Positions 1-11,000 of a stretch of 26,587 bases of DNA are shown here, in pieces. The notes beneath the pieces were generated by a model. The model ran no database searches, had not been told where the DNA came from, and was given only the letters and a program-made list of their open reading frames with translations. The translations under genes were made by a program, and so were the position numbers. Numbering within the stretch: position 1 is the first letter of the stretch; each line of letters starts with the position of its first letter. Where the stretch lies: positions 93,441 through 120,027 of the forward strand of contig FLMG01003675.1 in assembly GCA_900088475.1 (NCBI GenBank), given 5' to 3'. This DNA comes from Hyphochytrium catenoides (taxonomy: Eukaryota; Sar; Hyphochytriomycetes; Hyphochytriales; Hyphochytriaceae).

Positions 1-2520
1 CCCGCTGCTACTCTGAAGGGAGTCCTAGAATATGGCCAGGACCCAAGCAAGAAGTTACAGATCCGTGGAATAAAGTGGCTCATCGCACTCGTCGACTTTC
101 CAATCTCTCCAAAGGAGTTGTTTGGGCAAATCAGCGCCCATGGGCTGGCCTCGATACTCTGTGGGTATATTAGCTCTTGCGACATATCTCTCATCGACAT
201 GGATGACTTTTTGTACGACCGAGAGGCCATCCCACCACCTTGCCGCCTTCTGACTTGGGCAATCAAAGGTCTAGGGCATTTGGTGGATCCCCTAGGGCCA
301 GTATGGGATGTAAACTATCCGTTTCCGCTGATCAAAGCCAAGGCGGCCGAAGGAGATGACGGAAATGCTCTTAATGGGCAAGCTAGTGGAAGCGGCACGC
401 GAGCGATGGAAACCGGAACCTTAGAGTCGAGGCTGGAAGAGATGTTTTATCTTCGCCTCTCTAGTCCGCGCGATATGGCGCAGACTTTAAACAGATCAGC
501 TGGGTGGGACGTCCTATTCTTTCTCTTTCAGAGTTTTGCGCGGTATGCCGTGGGCTTGCAGACCCAGAGCTTCGAAGCAGAGAAGGACGAGAATGCGCCT
601 AATTCTGTGCAGGCTCATGTCATCAAAATTATACTTCGTTGTCTCCATGTCTCAGAGACAACGGCAAGAAAGTTTATGCAATCCGAGGGATTCTCGAGAG
701 CTTTTGGAGGTTGGGACGATGGAAAAAGAATTACACCGAACCTTGCTGCTGCAGTAGCGCTCATGAAGGGACGTGTCCCTCTTCTTTCTGTTACTTCGCA
801 ATCCCACATCCTGGAAATAGTGTCAATTCTCATCCGCAGAGCACTTCTATCTGGGGATGAGATCATGATCTGCCTCTCTCACGCTGCTGAGAGTGTCAAA
901 AATACGAACGATATCCGAATCTGTGGCGCTGGAGCAGGCATCATGACAGAGGTCTTAGGGCTCATTCTTGGGGAGAAGAAGAGCATCGACTGGCTGAATC
1001 AGGCATCAATTGGACAGATCTTGGATCTGATAATTACGGAGAGCATGCAGGAATCTCTTTCTAGGCTTATCTCCATAAGGTTCGGAGAGCCTTCTGAAAT
1101 TCAAGCTCGTAGGTACAGCGCCACGTTTGGGGTTCGCGTGAGAGGGATCGTCGATGAGGCCATTCTGCTTCTCCTACGACTATTGAATGTTATTTGGGTT
1201 TATGGAAGTCTGGAGAAGTTTTACCATTGGTTCTTCAACAACGGATTATGGCCAGCCATCACACAGCAGTTGGCCTCAAATGGTGGCGCGGCTTCACCTC
1301 GAGCACTTTGGAATATGCTCCGGATAGTGAAAATAATCTTCAGCGAGGATTTCCAGGCCCCGTTGGAGCTGATGCTCAGATCAGATAAATTGATTCAGTC
1401 TGTCTGTCTACTCCTCCGCCCTGCTCATATCAGCATCCTATATCGATGGCCCGAGCCATTGGGAGGACGGAAGAGGGCGCTCGTTGTGCTTGTCCAGACT
1501 CTGGCAGAGATTATTGAGCTACCTATAAGGAGGGAGGCAGACGAAAGGCTCCTAATGGAGTTTCAGGCTATCTATCTCGACTGTGACATTGTGGGAAACT
1601 TCGTAAGAGCTTTACAGCTGGACGCTACGGACTCAGCTTCTTGGTTTTCGGTGGAAGAGGCAGAACTTCCAATCCAGGTCGTGACTCGGCTCCTCCTTTT
1701 GTCAGCAGAACGATTTGGTCAGCAATTTCTTGAGGCGGAAGGGATAAGAATGATGAAGGAGCTACACCTTCTACACTGGCAATCCCCACACAATCTGCTT
1801 GTCAACGCGCTGTCCATTTTGTGTCAGGTGGCCCGGACTTCCCCTCAAGCATATCGAAACATTAGGGATTTAGACTTCAAGTCGGAATTGTTCAGCCTGC
1901 TGGTGCATTCAGAGGCCTCTGTCGTGGCCGGGAAGATCTGCCACTTGGTGGGCTTGTTGTGCAAGCATTCGGCAATGTTCTATGAGCAGCTAGTGGAGCC
2001 AATGAAGGACGCGTCTGAGGACCCTCCCGTCATGAAGACCTTGTTGGACAAGATTATTGAGTGCTTTTGGGATGGCCAACCCATAACCCGCAAATTTGCG
2101 TGCTTTGCCATAGGCAATGCTTCTTTCCATAACGCGTTTCTTTACGAGCAGCTCGAGCCAGCGATCCCATTTTTGGTGAGCGCATTGACGGACCCGGACG
2201 AGCGGACGAGATCGAATGCTGCAGGGGCCCTTGGCAATCTAGTAAGGCACTCCGACGTTCTATGCGGTGCATTAGCTAGGGAAAGGGCTCCGGCGCAATT
2301 ACTCCTACTCTCTCTTCAAGATACGGCGATCAGGACACAGAGAATTGCCCTTTTTGCGCTAGGAAATCTATGTGTCTACCAGCGATGTAGAGAGTCCTTG
2401 TCCATGGTTGGACCGGACTGGGGAGAAAGGCTTCAGAGACTGGCGCAGCCTGTGAACGATCCTGAATGTTCGAGGAATATTGCGAGGCTCTTTCACAAGC
2501 TCCAACAACCAGCGCTATGA
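1..2520 (+). CDS. Fused/STK36/TIO-like protein, C-terminal part (5' truncated)
   Basis: The reading frame is open from base 1 to the TGA at 2518-2520 (839 residues, no intron needed), so the start and any kinase domain lie left of the window. What remains is a long helical, HEAT/armadillo-like protein. Its last ~140 residues hold the best signature: RKFACFAIGNASFHN near residue 695, then a proline/aspartate-led ARM repeat with RTRSNAAGALGNLVRHSD and a further repeat with ALFALGNLC. From memory of the families, this C-terminal pattern is typical of Fused kinases (animal STK36, plant TWO-IN-ONE), which act with kinesins in ciliary central-pair assembly or cytokinesis. The protein would be cytosolic or cytoskeletal. 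The function rests on the C-terminus only. A kinase-less ARM relative cannot be excluded without the missing 5' part. It converges on the small minus-strand gene at 2963. Confidence 0.77.
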   Translation, partial: PAATLKGVLEYGQDPSKKLQIRGIKWLIALVDFPISPKELFGQISAHGLASILCGYISSCDISLIDMDDFLYDREAIPPPCRLLTWAIKGLGHLVDPLGPVWDVNYPFPLIKAKAAEGDDGNALNGQASGSGTRAMETGTLESRLEEMFYLRLSSPRDMAQTLNRSAGWDVLFFLFQSFARYAVGLQTQSFEAEKDENAPNSVQAHVIKIILRCLHVSETTARKFMQSEGFSRAFGGWDDGKRITPNLAAAVALMKGRVPLLSVTSQSHILEIVSILIRRALLSGDEIMICLSHAAESVKNTNDIRICGAGAGIMTEVLGLILGEKKSIDWLNQASIGQILDLIITESMQESLSRLISIRFGEPSEIQARRYSATFGVRVRGIVDEAILLLLRLLNVIWVYGSLEKFYHWFFNNGLWPAITQQLASNGGAASPRALWNMLRIVKIIFSEDFQAPLELMLRSDKLIQSVCLLLRPAHISILYRWPEPLGGRKRALVVLVQTLAEIIELPIRREADERLLMEFQAIYLDCDIVGNFVRALQLDATDSASWFSVEEAELPIQVVTRLLLLSAERFGQQFLEAEGIRMMKELHLLHWQSPHNLLVNALSILCQVARTSPQAYRNIRDLDFKSELFSLLVHSEASVVAGKICHLVGLLCKHSAMFYEQLVEPMKDASEDPPVMKTLLDKIIECFWDGQPITRKFACFAIGNASFHNAFLYEQLEPAIPFLVSALTDPDERTRSNAAGALGNLVRHSDVLCGALARERAPAQLLLLSLQDTAIRTQRIALFALGNLCVYQRCRESLSMVGPDWGERLQRLAQPVNDPECSRNIARLFHKLQQPAL

Positions 2521-2962
2521 AGTGAGAAATAAGCCACCTCTTCCATGTAAGTATTTGTCTACGGGGTTCACATCTGAGAGCCAACGTACTAAGCGGGAGG
2601 CTGAGGAGCTGAGAAGCGTTGCCGCTTTTGTACTATTAGCCTAAGCTGCTAAGCGATTATGCGCTAAGGAGTTCTTCCAGTCGCAATATTTACCGGTCGT
2701 CTTCTCGAATGCTATCTCACATACGAGGCGCATCATCAAAGTTTTGTCACCGTTCCGCTTCTCCCTCCCCATCCGTGCTAGAGTGCGTTGTCATCTTGAA
2801 TCTGCTAAAGTGCTAGTAGCTCTTGTGCAGCCCAGACTCCGTATCGTCTGTTATTATTCCTCTTCGTCTTCTGCCTTTCCATTGAAGCCATGCTTATGGG
2901 TAAGAAAGAGTTAAGGGTTCCACAGCGAAATAGTCTACCGACAAGCTGAATATATCAAAGAC
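2521..2962. other. Convergent intergenic spacer (3' flanks)
   Basis: This 442-bp spacer lies between the stop codons of the Fused-like gene (+) and the COX7C-like gene (-). It should hold both 3' UTRs and polyadenylation sites. I see no ORF with family features and no RNA gene in it. Confidence 0.5.
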
Positions 2963-3346
2963 TCAGACTATTAGCGGATGAGAAGGATATTTTTGGAACT
3001 GCCAGGCGAACACGATGATGCCGGTGCCTCCGAAAACAGTTAGGAAAGTGCCAATGCCTATCAACAGCGAGTTAGCCACCGCAATAAATGTGCATTGAAA
3101 GCGGAAGGTAGTGTAACCTTACCTACGAGCTTCTTGCTGAACGGTTTTCCATCAAAGGTGAGATGATGCTGAGATAAGAAGACGCGTTTAGCACGGTGAA
3201 GAGATCAGAAAAACGCCAGTAAAGCTGCAACTCACATCGTGTCCATCGCCTCCAAGACGAGGCTGAGTGCGGCTGACGAAGTTCCGAGACTGCGTTCTAG
3301 GAGCCCCTAAAGGTGCTCTACGAGCAGCGATCCTGAGAGCGTTCAT
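2963..3346 (-). CDS. Cytochrome c oxidase subunit 7c-like small mitochondrial membrane protein
   Basis: Three exons join in phase on the minus strand: 3346-3236 (37 codons), 3168-3123 and 3057-2963. The introns are GT-AG, 67 and 65 bp. The product has 83 residues. Residues 1-35 form an Arg/Ala/Ser-rich, acid-poor leader (begins MNALRIAARR), as in mitochondrial presequences. Next comes HHLTFDGKPFSKK, then one hydrophobic helix (about residues 53-73, containing GTFLTVFGGTGIIVFAWQFQ), then a short polar tail. The order LPF-like motif, lysines, Phe/Gly-rich helix and a closing Gln-x-x-Lys resembles the COX7C (fungal Cox8) family, a one-helix subunit of respiratory complex IV in the inner membrane. 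The upstream in-frame stop supports the start at 3346. Another one-helix respiratory subunit is possible. The exon structure is firmer than the family name. Confidence 0.6.
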
Positions 3347-3409
3347 TCTTCTTGATACACTTACGTGATAACCTTGTAGATCTGCACCCTTGGAAGCTCA
3401 GGAGAAATC

Positions 3410-3621
3410 TCAACAATAAAAAGCTTCATCTTCCGGACGATGTAATTGATCTCCAGAAGCTGAGCGACAGAGACGCCGGTAGAGGACCAATAACTCCGCC
3501 TTTATGTACCTAGGAAAATGGTATTGAGGAAGGCAAGAGGCTTATACGAGCAGCGACATAAATACGGAGTTCTGGCTAGGAAATGACTGGCTTCATCAAC
3601 TGGGCGGCTAACGGCTAACAT
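3410..3621 (-). CDS. Possible small two-exon ORF with LYR tripeptide (doubtful)
   Basis: An ATG at 3621 sits in a good context (gccgccATGt). It opens a frame that, after removing a 38-bp GT-AG segment (GTATAAG to TTCCTAG, 3546-3509), reads on to a TGA at 3412-3410. The product would have about 57 residues and contain AELLVLYRRLCR. That sequence recalls the start of LYR-motif proteins, which assist mitochondrial Fe-S and respiratory-complex assembly. Against it: the product is short for the family, the conserved part after the motif is missing, and 38 bp is shorter than any other intron here. It may simply be the 5' UTR of the neighbouring COX7C-like gene, which starts 64 bp further along. Confidence 0.2.
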
Positions 3622-4050
3622 GGCGGCGTACAACACTACAACAAACAACAATTAAACATACAGGGACGCACATCTCTTTGCTGTTCCAATAGACAGAGCC
3701 AAGCGAGGAATATGTGAATCATAAATAAGAATTCAATTCTCGCCAGGATAACCAAAATATGACCGTGATGATCAGGGATAACCTCCGGTCTTCGCTCCAG
3801 CAAATGTTGGATTCTGATGGATTGCTTGATGATGATTTATCTTGATGCGATGCTGCTCTGGACAAACAGAAGTGCATGAGCGGGCCGAGACCTCGCGGAT
3901 CAAGAGCTTCAGAGAGCTTCAGATGTCAACTAACAGAGCTCATAGGCTGCCCTACGCTTTATCTTGGGCATCCGCTGCAAGGTTCAAGTACTTGTGAGGC
4001 TGGAAGCCTGGACGAAGGAGGCGCAGCTTCTTCGGAAATCGCTTGTAAAG
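3622..4050. promoter_or_regulatory. Divergent upstream region of PRMT5 and the COX7C-like gene
   Basis: The gap between the minus-strand ORFs and the PRMT5 start must contain the PRMT5 promoter and 5' UTR, and probably the promoter of the opposite gene. It holds a 28-codon ORF (3759-3845) that would act as an upstream ORF if transcribed. From 3946 there is an open stretch in frame with the PRMT5 ATG, preceded by an acceptor-like CATAG. No clear TATA box is seen. Confidence 0.4.
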
Positions 4051-7000
4051 ATGGTAGAGCACCCCAAAGTTATTATCGGCTGGGACAGCACTTCTGTGGT
4101 AGACTTGAACCAGCACCTCTCAACGGTAAGAATAACTTACATCAGCCATAGCCATCATGAATGGTAGCAGTCCTCCTGAGCTTCTCTGCCTCAACAGGCC
4201 CTTCAGCAGAAGTGCGACTTTATCTGCGCGCCCCTATTCCACCCTCGGTAGGTTTTTATGTCTCCTCGTATCTATGTCTAATAGTTCCTAACTTTATTCG
4301 TAGCTATCGCCGTGATGAAGCCGGAGTTTCTAGACAGCGAGAAACACCTCAGACTCGTAAGTCTGCTCATATGCTTGCCCTAGATGACCTCTCGCCCTGG
4401 CTGCCCTAGAGGTGTCCGGTTTCTCCTGCAATTGCTCATGTCTACGACTGTCTAGGGTCCGACATGGTCACAGACAGCCAGACATGGACCACGATGGTGG
4501 TTGGAACTGTCTCGGAATGGATCGACATGGACTCACCTTGCAGGAAACTGCGGCAAGATAGTGAATCGGTTGGAAAACGACAGCCCTGCTTTCGTCTTTT
4601 ATCCGCTGTAGTGTTAACCAATTCTGACCTATTCAGGCCCTGCTAGCTCCTTCTAACGCTTACCTATTACAGGCCCTTAAACAAGAAATTGCCTGGGCAT
4701 CCCACCTCAGTGTCCCTGCTGTCATGTTGCCTACTCCCAACTATTCCGGTGCAAACTACGCTAGAACCTTGCTTCAGCTAGCAAATGATGCAAGCTACAT
4801 CCAGGTTAGACTGGATAAGTAGTAACGGTGGCGAGGTTGGTGAAGGAGTGGCCCACACTGTGGGACAGAGATAGTGAGCAGCGCCACTGGCCGAGTAATT
4901 TGGGGGCGGTGCTTCTGATGATGGAAGGAGACTTAGGAGAACCAATTGGTGAATGCAATGCGCTGAAGCGGGGCCGATCGCAGGCTGTGTTAGATAGAAA
5001 AGTAAAGCTCGCTTACATGGTTTATTTAGTTCCAATACGTTTTGTCTTCCCGTCTTCCGACAGTTCTGGGTGAAGATACCAACAAAGTGGCCAGAAGGGG
5101 TCGACGAGGATACCGTCCGTATCGTTGCCACTCGAAGACGGAGCGAGCACCGGTTGGAACAGCATGCTAGAAGAAGTCCGTGGGAGGTCTGGAACAGACT
5201 GCGGACTTTGGCGGACACTGCCTCCTCCATCAGTGTGGCCCTCGAGCTAACGGCGGATCTTCCTTCGGCTGCGGAGATGAAGAGGTGGATGGGAGAGCCA
5301 GTCAAGGTAAACAGCAGCGTTGACGTCTCTTAACCACGCTGCGGAGTAGGGCTCCTCAATGCCCTTAGATGTCCTGATTTACTCTTTCGTTTACGTGCTG
5401 CTCTAGAATGTCCAATCTTTTCCCCCTATCTCCCCGCATTTTTAGGATGACGAAAGCTAGCCTTCCTTAATCAACCTCTCTCCCTGGTCTATCTATTCCT
5501 TTGCTGCAGGCTGTGATTCTACCTGTTTCAATTTTTCTGACAAACGCCAAGGGATATCCCACCCTTTCCCCGGCACATCAGGCCATCGTGATAGAGTTTA
5601 TGAAGGTTTGGTACAACAGCTCAATCAGAAATTTTCTTCCTCCAAACACAAAGGCATTCCCCTCCCAAACATAGAGGCATTCTCCTCCAGGAAGTTGCTT
5701 TCTCTTCCCTCCCTTTCCCTCTTGATCCTCTAGTTGTTTGCCTGTATCTTCTTCGCTTTTGACCCATGTAAGAAGGGTTGTGAGTCACCTAACCCATTCC
5801 CCTTCATGATTAGCTTCTCAGGTACCTTCTATAAACTGACCTATGCATGCCTCCTTCGTCACTGTCTGTACAATCTCCTGCTCACAGTACAAACCCCAAC
5901 TCATCATAAAGGGCGTTAGCCAGTATGATAAGGGTGTACTTTTCTACGTTCAATACTTAGAGTACCTTAGCACTAAGCGCCCACCGATCACGAAGAAGGA
6001 CCAGTACGAGAAGCCCTACCTAGATTACCTGCAGGCTCCCCTCCAGCCCCTAATGGATAATCTAGAAAGCCAGACCTATGAGACGTTTGAAAGGGATCCC
6101 GTGAAGTATGAGCAATACGAGGCTGCGGTGACAGCAGCTCTGATGGATACGCCAGAAGAGAAGACCACGGTACTCATGGTGGTAAGTGCGGCTGTTCAGA
6201 GTCATGGAGTTAACTTTCATCACCAGTGGCCTTCCATCCTGAGTCTACTTGGCTAGTACCGAGGACCTCAGAGTCCCCCTTGTTCTGGCTTACTAGCAGT
6301 TCAGATATTCGTTCACTGATATCCTGACCAACGGCTTGTTAAGCAACTCATACTCTAAAATATAGGTCGGAGCCGGTCGTGGACCCCTAGTAAGAGCTTC
6401 TTTGCGTGCCGCCTCGTCGGCAGACAGAAAGATTCGCGTGTATGCAGTGGAAAAGAACCCGAACGCTGTCATAACGTGAGGTTATTTAACCCTTGATCCT
6501 CTAGTAAACACTCTTATTGAGGACTTTTTGACTTGACAGCCTCCGCAACATGAAGATTACAGAGTTGTGGGGAGACACGGTTACCATCGTGGCTTCCGAT
6601 ATGAGAACCTGGGTAGCTCCTGAGAAGGTAAGATCGACCTACCACACTTTTCGCCACACTAAAAATCCTTGTGCCTGTTTCCACTTTTCGTGCCTCGTGA
6701 AAGTTTCTGATGTTTATCATTTTGAGTATCTGCTTTGCCGTGAAGGTCTCTAACTCACTCTATGCCATAGGCCGACATCTTGGTTAGCGAGCTGCTGGGT
6801 TCATGGGGAGACAATGAACTCTCTCCAGAATGCCTCGATGGCGCGCAGAAATTTTTGAAGCCTGATGGCATTAGCATCCCAAAGCGCTACACGTCCTTCG
6901 TGTGTCCCATCATGTCCTCAAAACTCTGGAACGATGTAAAGGTACGGTGAATGACATCAATAAGGTTTACATCCAGATTCTAGCTACGAAGAGCCTGTAT

Positions 7001-7728
7001 TGTTTCTAAAGAGTATCACAACGTCTGTGGGATTAATAGGGCTCCTGCCTATCTAGAGCTCTCGTCACCACGAGCTTCTATTTCTCTTTAGTGTGACATA
7101 GTCTGACCCATTGAAATGGAGATGGTGGGTCCCAAAGGCCAGCATCACCAAGACCTAGTATCATCTCCTATGTAGATCAAACCCTTCGCTACATTGTTTT
7201 TAAGCTTGTGTTCGCCCTTCGCTGTTTATGGCATAACTGGTTCCTTCCTGACCCATTTGATGTGCTGTCTAGGCCTACAAAGATCTCAAGCATTTCGAGA
7301 CTCCCTACGTCGTTCGGCTGCACAATATCTTTCAACTGGCCGAGCCCCAGGCTTGTTTCACCTTTGAGCATCCGAACTGGAGCGAGAGAATAGACAACAG
7401 ACGCCACCTTGCACTTTCTTTTGTTTCACAAGAGAGCGGAGTGGTGCACGGACTAGCTGGTTACTTTGATGCCCAGCTCTATGGCGAACATGACATCAGC
7501 ATCGTTCCCGCCACGCACTCGAGAGGAATGTTTAGCTGGTTTCCTCTATATATACCTATTCAGAGTCCTCTTTATGTCAAGGAAGGGGAGAGAGTGGAAG
7601 TCTTCGTTTGGAGAATGGTTAGCGAAGAGCGCCGGAAGGTATGGTACGAGTGGGCTGTCGAGGTGGAGGGAGGTCAGGCTGGGCCAATTCATAATCCTGG
7701 AGGACGGTCTTATTGGATTGGGTTATAA
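4051..7728 (+). CDS. PRMT5: Protein arginine N-methyltransferase 5 (type II, symmetric)
   Basis: Twelve exons join in phase: 4051-4125, 4198-4247, 4304-4356, 4456-4568, 4673-4804, 5064-5306, 5510-5605, 5888-6181, 6366-6475, 6540-6627, 6771-6941, 7273-7728. They give 626 residues (human 637). PRMT5 transfers methyl groups from S-adenosylmethionine to arginine, making symmetric dimethylarginine on histones and Sm proteins, usually with MEP50. The N-terminal TIM barrel is seen in [11 protein letters not shown] and later WMGEPVKAVILP. The catalytic part has the SAM motif VGAGRGP (353-359), Phe321 in TYETFERDP (the residue that sets symmetric product specificity), and the double-E loop [15 protein letters not shown] (Glu425, Glu434). 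The C-terminal barrel ends [11 protein letters not shown], as in the family. All catalytic residues I can check are present. The ATG at 4051 was chosen because it directly precedes the conserved barrel start; an N-terminal extension is possible. It converges on MON2. Confidence 0.96.
6942..7272 (+). other. Long PRMT5 intron 11
   Basis: This 331-bp GT-AG intron lies between the double-E-loop exon and the last exon. It is the longest intron of the gene. I see no gene or structured RNA in it. Confidence 0.75.
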
Positions 7729-8080
7729 CATTAGAAGGGTATATCCGGTCAATACATCGATATAAAAGGATAACCCCTTTTCCAAACCCGCTTGTCGTCG
7801 GCGTTCGGCGGTTAAGCTACGGGTCCCTACAGGTCCAGGTTCTTCCCAGTCCGCGTCTCTGTCTCACCCTTGACGGTGGTTTATGCTCCACCACCGCCGT
7901 TACGGCCATCATTTATGTTCCTACATCCTGTAGGCTCATTGGGGGTCGATGACCCCTTCTTGCCCAAAGTTATTGGCTATGTGCCCAACTCCTTACTTTA
8001 GATCTCGCTTGGGCGACACTACAGCCTGGAGAAAGTGTTATCTTAGCATTAGTGCGTACGATTCTTTTTCCTGGACCTCC
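7729..8080. other. Convergent spacer between PRMT5 and MON2, with two hairpins
   Basis: This 352-bp spacer is flanked by two stop codons. Two short perfect inverted repeats lie close together: CCTACA-tcc-TGTAGG (7920-7934) and GGGGTC-gat-GACCCC (7942-7956). A weaker GC-rich inverted repeat is near 7874-7902. ORFs across it have no family features. It probably holds the two 3' UTRs and polyadenylation sites. Confidence 0.5.
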
Positions 8081-11000
8081 CTATATCTGTCTTTTGTTGG
8101 CTCCTTTCCCCATCTTGAGTTGCTGCTTTGCCAGCTCCTGCACCCCAGAAGCCGAAAGCAGGTGCTTGAGCAGGTCGCGGGCTTCACTGTCCATGCTCGT
8201 TATAACCTCACATAGCAAAGGGAACAACTGCAGGACGATATACGTTCCCACTTCCGCGCTTTCCGCTCTCTGTAGGACGTCCAACAGATGGCTCAATACA
8301 CGGACAAGACGGTGCTTGGGCAGCTCCAGGCCTGAAGGATCGAGGTCGGCCTCGCCGCCAGCTCTGGCTATTTCCTGGTGTGATTCTTCATTGAGGAAGG
8401 CCGAGATGCTGGTCGAGACGCATACAAGAAGCTGATTGGAAGCAGCCTGGGCGAAGCTCTCTTTGAATCGAGAGTTGTATGAGATCTGAAACAAACGCCT
8501 GAGGCACAAGTCGGAGCATTGCTTCCGTTGCGTAGGATCAATTCTCGCTGATGTCTCCGCTCCTCTCGGGACTCCCGACGCTTCAGCAAGGAATTCAACG
8601 ACTCTATGTTGTACATCCGGTGGCACTTCTACCTTTTCATTCACAAGCCCTAAGTTGTCAATCAGCTGTTCTATGACCCAAACATCCCACTCTGGTGGTA
8701 GGCTGACAAGGCCGCTGGGCTTCAGTTCTGCCAAGTAGCAAGAACCCAGGATAAAGCAATCTATGGCCTATTAGAGGAGGTTCAGTCGGAGGCAAAGGCA
8801 AAGGTCAATGTAGGCCGTAGCAAAAGAGGGAATATGAGCTGGTCACAATGTCCTGCTGTGTGATGTAGATTAAGTAGGGAAGATAGAAGTTTTATAGTCG
8901 AAGTAAGGGCATATTTAGAGAATCAGAGCCATCGAAAATGCAAAAGCGAAGCATTTCACTGCAGAAAGAGATCTATAGACTCACCTTGACTATTGATAGA
9001 AGTACATCTGCGAGCTCTTTGCTGTTCAAAGACGCAGCTTCTGCGGTCAAAGGCGGCAAACCCACCCTCATCATGTGCACTAGGACTTCAATGCTACTGG
9101 AGTTCTCCCCATTATTGTCGGATTCGAAGGGCACCAGCGAAGAAGCTAACGGACCCAGGACCTGCACTCGGCAGGGCTCAGGAGTTTGCTCTGAGAAGGA
9201 TAGGAGAAGTGCACGATTGACATCGCGGGAAAATTGTGCAGAAACACCTGGCTGCGCTTTAACCGCTAGCAGATGTTTGAACGCCTTGACCCACAGCTCT
9301 GGCCCACAAATTGAGGGGGAGAGGTCACGATAGAATTGAAGTGCCTCTTTCTGTATCGCCGTAACGCTGGGAGTGAACCTAGCTGAGCCTCCTGTCTTAT
9401 GCTGGCCGTTGCTACTCGTTACGAGTCTGAAGAGGAGGTCCAAAAGAGTATTCATTGTCTCGGTGTTGCTAAACTCATTGAGCTTTGATGTGCAGTAGAG
9501 CGCTGAAAGAGATCGAACAAGAGCAGCCCTCACTTCTACATCGTCATGGGACTCCAGCTCAGGAGCCACACTCTCGAAAGCTCTCCAAGTCTTTTGCCAC
9601 AGTGGAAGGCTTCCACATTCATTTAACTCTTGTGGCTTCACGTCTCTATTACCTCCTGTGTCAGTGGTACTTTCAGAGTTGGCGACTGTTAGCGCCCCAT
9701 CCACCACTTTCATTCCGACCGCTGCCCTGGAAGTTTGAGTCTGGGGAACACCTTCTACTGAGACCAGTTGAGCTAAGGTCTGCAAGCCAGATATACCTGA
9801 AATGGCTACTTCTTTCCTTGTGCCAGCTCCTGCAATGGCTCGCTTGCAAATGCTAATTGCCGAGTTCCACGCCGTTTCAAACCATTCTTGTTTCTGCAGA
9901 GCTTTCGTGAAGGCACGGAGTGTGCGAACTACACCTTGAATGCCGAGGACACGTGTTTCACTCCACTGCTTCTCCGCACTATCACGACTGTGATGAACCA
10001 ACATCTTTCCCCCGCCACTCTTACTGCCACTTGCCTTGCCACCCTCCTTTTCCTCCTGTATAGCGGCACTGGCAGTTACCTCAATCCGCTCGAGGAGCGG
10101 GAAGAAGACATTGAGGAAGAACCTCTGCCACTGAGCCGCTTGAAATTGTCCTCCGAGAGCGCAGGCTGTAGAAATGAGGGTATTAAGCGCACAATTCCTC
10201 ACCTCTGGCCTTCCATCTAGGGACAGTCGCTGAAGCTCATCGAAGAGCTTTAACCATACATCTTCGACATTTGCTGTAGGGCCTCCAGTACCCTCCTTAG
10301 CCTTACTGTTGAGGAAGTCCGCAGAAGCCCAAAGCATATTGATAGCAGTAAGGCAAACATTAATATCTTCCTCTTGCCCTCCATAGCTGCCCACACACTC
10401 AAGGCAGAGATTGACGTCTTTTGAGGGAATGGTAGGCAGGAAGTCATCAACAATGAGCTGTACGCTCAAGAAGCCAGCTTTGACTCGTGACCCAGCGCTT
10501 CCCAGGCGTTTGCTTCCTCCTGCTGAGCTTGTCCCTGTGGAACCGGCATGCTCCACATTCTCACTGTTGATACCATCTGGTGCTGTGTTATTTGAGAGAT
10601 CTGCCTCAGCGCTGCGAGATGGCGAGGCATGTAGAGCAACCTGCTTCAGCACACGAAAGACAATGGGCCACCCGATGTTCAATAGATGGCCGCAGGATTG
10701 AAGAAAAGTATTAAGGCCCAGCAGAGTATTCTCCTGAACGTCAGAGCAGGAAGATGAGATGAACTTCTCCATCGGATACAGAAGTTGGTCCTGGAAGGAA
10801 GCAGGAACAGCATAGCTTGAAGAGTCTTTAGTGCTAACTGGCCCCGATGAGGAGCCTGACGAGGTCGATGGGACATAGGTCATTGCTGCAATCAGGAGCT
10901 GTGCGAAGGAGTCTGTGACGTATTGCCGAATGGTTGACTCCTTATGGTCCATGATAAGCCCGAAATGATCCGCCACTGTCGGCCAGACAAGACCAATCCG

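Noticed and set aside
3876-4151. 91-residue ORF as a separate gene or as the PRMT5 start
   Set aside because: It is in a different frame from the conserved PRMT5 exon it overlaps and runs into intron 1.
4828-5073. 81-residue ORF inside PRMT5
   Set aside because: It falls within intron 5 (4805-5063); the flanking exons join in phase and match PRMT5 without it.
4778-5305. 175-residue minus-strand ORF
   Set aside because: It overlaps PRMT5 exons 5 and 6 and the intron between them, which match the family exactly; it is an antisense shadow.
9485-10220. Plus-strand ORFs of 110-123 residues
   Set aside because: They lie inside the 3.6-kb MON2 exon, opposite conserved MON2 blocks.
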